A stretch of DNA of 64,000 bases, from the NCBI GenBank assembly GCA_964534125.1, contig CAZHOJ010000001.1, positions 62,001 through 126,000 of the forward strand. Reading direction: 5' to 3'. The notes beneath the pieces were generated by a model. The model worked only from the letters and a program-made list of their open reading frames with translations. It was not told where the DNA came from and searched no databases. Source of the stretch: 2-02-FULL-55-14 sp964534125. Its GTDB lineage: Bacteria > Bacteroidota > Ignavibacteria > UBA10030. The stretch's first letter is position 1, and the number at the start of each line of letters is the position of its first letter. This document shows, piece by piece, positions 59,980 to 64,000 of the stretch. Position numbers and translations under genes: made by a program.

Positions 59980-62426
59980 CAGAGGATCTTCAGGATTTCG
60001 TTGAGCTGTTCTTCGGTCTCACACAGCACCTGGCGGGCCTTACTCCCATCGAAGGGACCGACAATACCGGCCATCTCAAGCTCATCGACGAGGCGTGCTG
60101 CGCGGGAGTATCCCACCTTGAGCCGGCGCTGCAGGAGGGACACAGAGCCCTGCTGATGGCGCACGATGATACGCGCTGCCTCCTCAAAAAGCTCGTCCGT
60201 GCTGCCGCCGTTGCCCGCTGCTGCGCTCCGCTTCCGCTCGAGCACCGAAGGAAGAGCCGCCGGGGCCTGATACCCCCGCTGCTTTCCGACGTGGACAGTC
60301 AATCGCTCGACCTCATCGGAGGAAATGAACGCGTTCTGCAGCCGGACGGGCTTCGAGCTCCCGGGAGGGAGATACAGCATGTCACCGTTGCCGAGGAGCT
60401 GTTCAGCTCCGTTCATGTCCAGGATGGTGCGGGAATCGACCTTCGACGATACCTGATATGCTATACGCGCCGGGAAGTTCGCCTTGATCACTCCGGTGAT
60501 GACATCCACGGACGGGCGCTGGGTGGCAAGCACAAGATGGATCCCGACGGCGCGGGCCAGCTGGGCCAGACGCGCGATCGGCTCTTCCACCTCCCTGGCA
60601 GCCGTGATCATCAGGTCCGCCAGCTCGTCCACGATGACGACGATGTATGGCAGTTTCCGGTGTTTGATCTCCTCTGTGTCGTGGAGCTTGCCGGCCTTCA
60701 GTTTCTTGTTGTAGTCGGCGATGTTCCGGACACCAGCCGCCGCCAGTTTATCGTAGCGGCTCTCCATTTCTATTTCGAGCCCCTTGAGGAGCAGTACCGC
60801 GTTCTGCGGGGTTGTGACGATCTCCTCGTCGGTATCCGGCGACACTGCAAGGAAGTGGCGCCGCAGTTGCCCGAATGGCGTCAGTTCGATCTTCTTCGGG
60901 TCGATGATGGCCAGCTTCAGCTCGCTGGGATGCATCCTGTACAGAAGGCTTGCGATGATGGTGTTCACGCCGACGCTCTTGCCTGAACCTGTCGCGCCGG
61001 CGATCAACACGTGCGGCAGCCTTGCCAGGTCCTCCACATAGACCTCGCCGGAGATGGTCTTCCCCATCGCGATCGGAAGGGCCGCACCCGAGTCCCGGAA
61101 GGTGGCAGAATTGATGAGGCTTCGGATGGTGACAAGCACCGGATTGTGGTTCGGTATCTCCACGCCCACAGTCCCCTTGCCCGGGATGGGCGCGATGATC
61201 CGGATACCCTTCGCTTTGAGCGCCAGGGCGATATCGTCCTGCAGATTCTCGATCCGGCTGATCTTGACACCTGTCGCCGGAACGAGCTCATACAGCGTCA
61301 CGACCGGTCCGGGAGTCACCGAGACGCTCTCGATGGCCACGCCGAAATCTGCGAGCTTCGATTGGAGCAGTTCGGCGTTCATCTTCAGCTCCCCCTCGTC
61401 CACTTCTTCCGACGCGCGATGGATATCCAGCAGTTCCACCGACGGGAACACATAGTCGATATCCACTGCGCCGTCTTCGGCCTGGTCGCGCTCATCGAAG
61501 TTGACCTCCTCGACCTTCACGCTCTCCTGGATGTCGAGGCGGAGTCCCTTGTCGGGCGAATACTCGACGTCTACCGGATCGGGCGTTGCCACCACCGGCG
61601 GTGGTTCCGGCTTCGGCTGCGGCGGAAGAGCTGCGGGGACCGGCCGTGGAACTGCTGGTGCGGGCTTCGTCACCTTCGGTGGCGCTGTGTCGGCCTCGGG
61701 CCTGCGAATATTGATCTTCTGCTTCGGGGCAGGAAGGTGCTTCGGAAGCGCGGAGATCGCCTTCTTCACCTTCTGCACGAACGCCAGACCTGAATCCTGC
61801 ACCCATTCGACGGTACTCTGCCACGCCGTCCGGAGGTCGATGTCGAGCACGAGAATGAAGAGAACGAGATACGTCGCGACGAGAAGGACGACGGCGCCAG
61901 TGAAGCCAAGAATGCTGACAAAAATATGCGCGAGGAAATGCCCGACCACGCCGCTCCATTCGAGCGACAGCATGTCATCGACATGCTTCAGCGTGCCTGC
62001 GGAAGCAGCGAACAGGACCGCAAAGGAGACCGTGTACGTCGTGATGGAAGCGAGGCGGCGGAGATTTCTGGGAGAGATGAGATGCATGCTCCACAGAAAT
62101 CCGAGGAAGGGTACGATGATGGACGCGTAGCCGATCGTGGAGTTGATCCACCAGTTGGAAAGGATCGCTCCCAGAAGGCCGAGCCAGTTCTTCGTCGTCG
62201 CGGCCTTGGCGGCGACCGCCTCATCGTTCGTGAAGACGCGCCACAGATCGAGAAGGCCGATCTCCCCGCTTGCCTGGTCGGACGAGGTGTATGAGACGAG
62301 GCTCAACAGGAGCATCAAAGACACGACGACGCCGGCAAATCCGAGCATCTGCCGCCGTTTTTCGGGCGGGAAGGAACCCATGCCCCCCGCCGTGGTCTGT
62401 GATGCACGCCGGAGGAGCTCAGCCAT
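59979..62426 (-). CDS. ftsK: DNA translocase FtsK
   Basis: A protein of 815 residues that pumps DNA at the septum. Membrane segments lie at residues 25-195, followed by a Pro-rich linker at about 240-290. The motor has Walker A GATGSGKS near 477-484, Walker B VIVDELADL near 597-605 and the LATQRPSVDVITG motif. The C-terminal gamma winged-helix domain (745-810, QRRLKVGYSRAARLVDELE) reads orienting sequences. The start overlaps the comB stop by 8 bases, linking ftsK with comB and gcvT. Confidence 0.95.
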   Translation of the reverse strand: MAELLRRASQTTAGGMGSFPPEKRRQMLGFAGVVVSLMLLLSLVSYTSSDQASGEIGLLDLWRVFTNDEAVAAKAATTKNWLGLLGAILSNWWINSTIGYASIIVPFLGFLWSMHLISPRNLRRLASITTYTVSFAVLFAASAGTLKHVDDMLSLEWSGVVGHFLAHIFVSILGFTGAVVLLVATYLVLFILVLDIDLRTAWQSTVEWVQDSGLAFVQKVKKAISALPKHLPAPKQKINIRRPEADTAPPKVTKPAPAVPRPVPAALPPQPKPEPPPVVATPDPVDVEYSPDKGLRLDIQESVKVEEVNFDERDQAEDGAVDIDYVFPSVELLDIHRASEEVDEGELKMNAELLQSKLADFGVAIESVSVTPGPVVTLYELVPATGVKISRIENLQDDIALALKAKGIRIIAPIPGKGTVGVEIPNHNPVLVTIRSLINSATFRDSGAALPIAMGKTISGEVYVEDLARLPHVLIAGATGSGKSVGVNTIIASLLYRMHPSELKLAIIDPKKIELTPFGQLRRHFLAVSPDTDEEIVTTPQNAVLLLKGLEIEMESRYDKLAAAGVRNIADYNKKLKAGKLHDTEEIKHRKLPYIVVIVDELADLMITAAREVEEPIARLAQLARAVGIHLVLATQRPSVDVITGVIKANFPARIAYQVSSKVDSRTILDMNGAEQLLGNGDMLYLPPGSSKPVRLQNAFISSDEVERLTVHVGKQRGYQAPAALPSVLERKRSAAAGNGGSTDELFEEAARIIVRHQQGSVSLLQRRLKVGYSRAARLVDELEMAGIVGPFDGSKARQVLCETEEQLNEILKIL

Positions 62427-63198
62427 CGTTGGAGCCTTCGTCAGGGGCCGCCGGTGGATGTACTCCGGCGAACTTTTTGATCACGGTCCCCACCTGTATC
62501 GGGAGAACATCGAATGCGTCGATCGTACTGCAGAGCTTGAGGTCGCTGCCGAAGCCGATCTCGGCGAGGTACGCTCCGTGATCGCAGGTCCGCAGCAGTT
62601 TCGGAATGGAGCGTGCGTTGGCCTTATAGAGTGCCAGCGCCGCCGCAGACGAGTCTGTCAGCGAGACCTCGAGCTCGGACCGTTTCATCAACTGGTTGAT
62701 GATCATGCCCGCACAGACGGAATCCTCCATGCTGAAGCTTCGTACACCGTTCCACTTCCCGGCACAGAGCAGCAGAAAATCCTTCGATTCCTTGGCGATG
62801 TACGAGACGACCGTCGTGAGGTTCGCGAAGCCGCCAACGATCAGCCGGCGCGCATACCGGCTCTTGGCCATGGCGACAGACCCGTTCGTCGTGCAGAAGA
62901 TGATCGATTTCCCGCTTACCGTGGCGGGATCGTACTCCGCAGGCGAATTGCCGAGGTTGAAGCCCTCTATCCTGCGGCCATTCCGCTCGCCACCACGGAG
63001 GGTGACCTCCCCAAAGAGGCTCCCGGAGATCTTCACCGCCGATTCGATGGACGCGACCGGTATGATCTCCCGCGCACCGTTGGCGAGGGCGGTCACGATG
63101 GTCGTGCTCGCCCGAAGCACGTCGATGACGACAACGTTGCGATCGCGCAACTGGATGTCGTCAAGCGGCGCGGCGGAAAATGCGACGTCTATGTTCAT
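62419..63198 (-). CDS. comB: 2-phosphosulfolactate phosphatase-like protein
   Basis: A protein of 259 residues. RNVVVIDVLRASTTIVTAL near the N-terminus and IIFCTTNGSVAMAKSRYA are the ComB signatures; LLLCAGKWNGVRSFSMEDSVCAGMI follows. In methanogens ComB dephosphorylates 2-phosphosulfolactate for coenzyme M. In bacteria without coenzyme M the role is unknown; sulfolactate formation is one idea. No other comA/C-type genes are near. It lies 15 bases after gcvT. Confidence 0.88.
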   Translation of the reverse strand: MNIDVAFSAAPLDDIQLRDRNVVVIDVLRASTTIVTALANGAREIIPVASIESAVKISGSLFGEVTLRGGERNGRRIEGFNLGNSPAEYDPATVSGKSIIFCTTNGSVAMAKSRYARRLIVGGFANLTTVVSYIAKESKDFLLLCAGKWNGVRSFSMEDSVCAGMIINQLMKRSELEVSLTDSSAAALALYKANARSIPKLLRTCDHGAYLAEIGFGSDLKLCSTIDAFDVLPIQVGTVIKKFAGVHPPAAPDEGSNDG

Positions 63199-63213
63199 AG
63201 CGTGTGCGATCGG

Positions 63214-64000
63214 TCAGTCCTTCCTGGAATAGAACGGCAATGGGACAACGGTCGCCTGCACAGAGCGTCCCCGGATGTCGACATCGACCGAAGAACCGGG
63301 CGCGCTGAGGTCCGGTGTGACATAGCCGAGTGCAATGGACGCTTCGAGCGAGGGTGAGAACGATCCGCTCGTCACCTTCCCGATGCTTGCCCCTTCTTTC
63401 GAAATGACGTATCCCGTCCGGGCGATGTTCCTGCCGGGAAGGGAGAGCCCGACCAGCCGCTGCCGCACACCTTTTTCCTTCTCATCCGCGAGGACAAGAC
63501 GGCCGATGAAGTCACCTTTCGAAAGCTTTGTGATCCACCCCAGCCCGGCCTGCAGGGGCGTCGTCGATTCATCGATGTCCTGCCCATAGAGGCAGAAGCC
63601 CATCTCGAGCCGGAGCGTATCACGCGCTCCCAGTCCGATGGGAACGATGCCATGGGGCTTTCCGGACCCGAAAATGGCATTCCAGATGTCGTCTGCCGTC
63701 TCAGCGGCGTTCTCAAAATACAGCTCAAATCCCGGCTCGCCCGTGTATCCTGTGCGTGAGATGATCGCATCGTGGCCGGCGATGGTTCCCCGCGAGAAGC
63801 GATAGTACTGCATCTCGTCCAGCTTCGTCTCCGTCAGCCGCTGCAGTGTGTCGACAGCACGGGGCCCCTGCACGGCGAGAAGCGAGACGGTATCGCTGAT
63901 GTCCCGGATCTCCACGTCAGCCGGACGATGAGACTCCAGCCACGAAAGGTCCTTCTGGATGTTCGACGCATTCACGACGAGCAGGTACCGGTCCGCACAA
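63214..64000 (-). CDS. gcvT: Aminomethyltransferase (glycine cleavage T-protein), N-terminus beyond window
   Basis: A fragment of 262 residues, open past the window edge; the start is not in view. RYLLVVNASNIQKDLSWL, YTGEPGFELYFE and GLGARDTLRLEMGFCLYG are GcvT marks, and YVISKEGASIGKVTSGSFSPSLEASIALGYV is the C-terminal domain. GcvT moves the aminomethyl group from lipoyl-GcvH to tetrahydrofolate, releasing ammonia and forming methylene-THF. A GTG at 63975 is internal, because homologous sequence continues upstream of it. Confidence 0.93.
   Translation of the reverse strand, partial: CADRYLLVVNASNIQKDLSWLESHRPADVEIRDISDTVSLLAVQGPRAVDTLQRLTETKLDEMQYYRFSRGTIAGHDAIISRTGYTGEPGFELYFENAAETADDIWNAIFGSGKPHGIVPIGLGARDTLRLEMGFCLYGQDIDESTTPLQAGLGWITKLSKGDFIGRLVLADEKEKGVRQRLVGLSLPGRNIARTGYVISKEGASIGKVTSGSFSPSLEASIALGYVTPDLSAPGSSVDVDIRGRSVQATVVPLPFYSRKD

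Overview
This window is GC-rich bacterial chromosome (about 60% GC by eye) and densely coded, with many start/stop overlaps. The lineage markers point to the Bacteroidota/Chlorobiota/Ignavibacteriota assemblage, most likely a GC-rich Ignavibacteria-like organism. They are: a secreted protein with a type IX secretion C-terminal sorting domain; TonB-dependent receptors carrying N-terminal carboxypeptidase-regulatory-like domains; DUF4249, DUF5686 and probable DUF4905 proteins; a serine-palmitoyltransferase-like enzyme; and recurrent TATATTTG-like promoter hexamers resembling the Bacteroidota -7 element. This placement is inference. No rRNA, tRNA, CRISPR array or prophage was recognised.

Layout. 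(1) 1-3.8 kb, plus strand: end of an outer-membrane barrel gene, then rpiB-glyA-tatC-polyprenyl synthase, ending in a hairpin terminator. (2) 3.9-5.4 kb: four copies of a roughly 100-150 bp palindromic repeat and three more hairpins around an IS200/RAYT-type HUH transposase gene; a 100-N assembly gap lies inside the last palindrome. (3) 5.4-10.5 kb: SPT-like oxoamine synthase, GNAT-fold acyltransferase, ilvE and a cNMP-binding protein on the minus strand, with an NAD-dependent epimerase divergent from them. Together these look like a bacterial ceramide (sphingolipid) locus. (4) 10.5-16.5 kb: GTP-type PEP carboxykinase with a Cys-to-Ser change in its signature, a DUF2318 zinc-ribbon protein, purK-purE-larB, and the tRNA t6A gene sua5. 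(5) 16.7-31 kb: envelope proteins, an M1 peptidase, a serine hydrolase, a DUF5686 protein, and a tight operon of TonB receptor, DUF4249 lipoprotein, DUF4905-like protein, PhzF and an EtfD/HdrD-like membrane Fe-S oxidoreductase.

(6) 31-41 kb: a fused PabB-PabC, glutathione peroxidase, a large T9SS-exported protein with tandem golvesin-like domains, a DinB-like protein, arfB, a small barrel and a second TonB receptor. (7) 41-49.8 kb: a peptide and amino-acid use block (M29-like aminopeptidase, MFS transporter, pepD, an orphan PqqD, an OPT transporter, proline dehydrogenase, an outer-membrane protein). (8) 49.8-64 kb: spmB-spmA, a two-domain membrane polyprenol-kinase-like fusion, holA, a lipoprotein cyclophilin, uppP, a barrel, a bi-domain oxidoreductase, a UPF0104 flippase-like protein, lolA, ftsK, comB and a gcvT truncated by the window end.

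From 5.4 kb onward almost everything except the epimerase (9.5-10.5 kb) is on the minus strand. Very long open frames opposite these genes are GC-driven shadows and were left out. The most interesting loci are the ceramide cluster with its coupled ilvE, the REP/RAYT repeat nest, and the polyprenol-kinase fusion.
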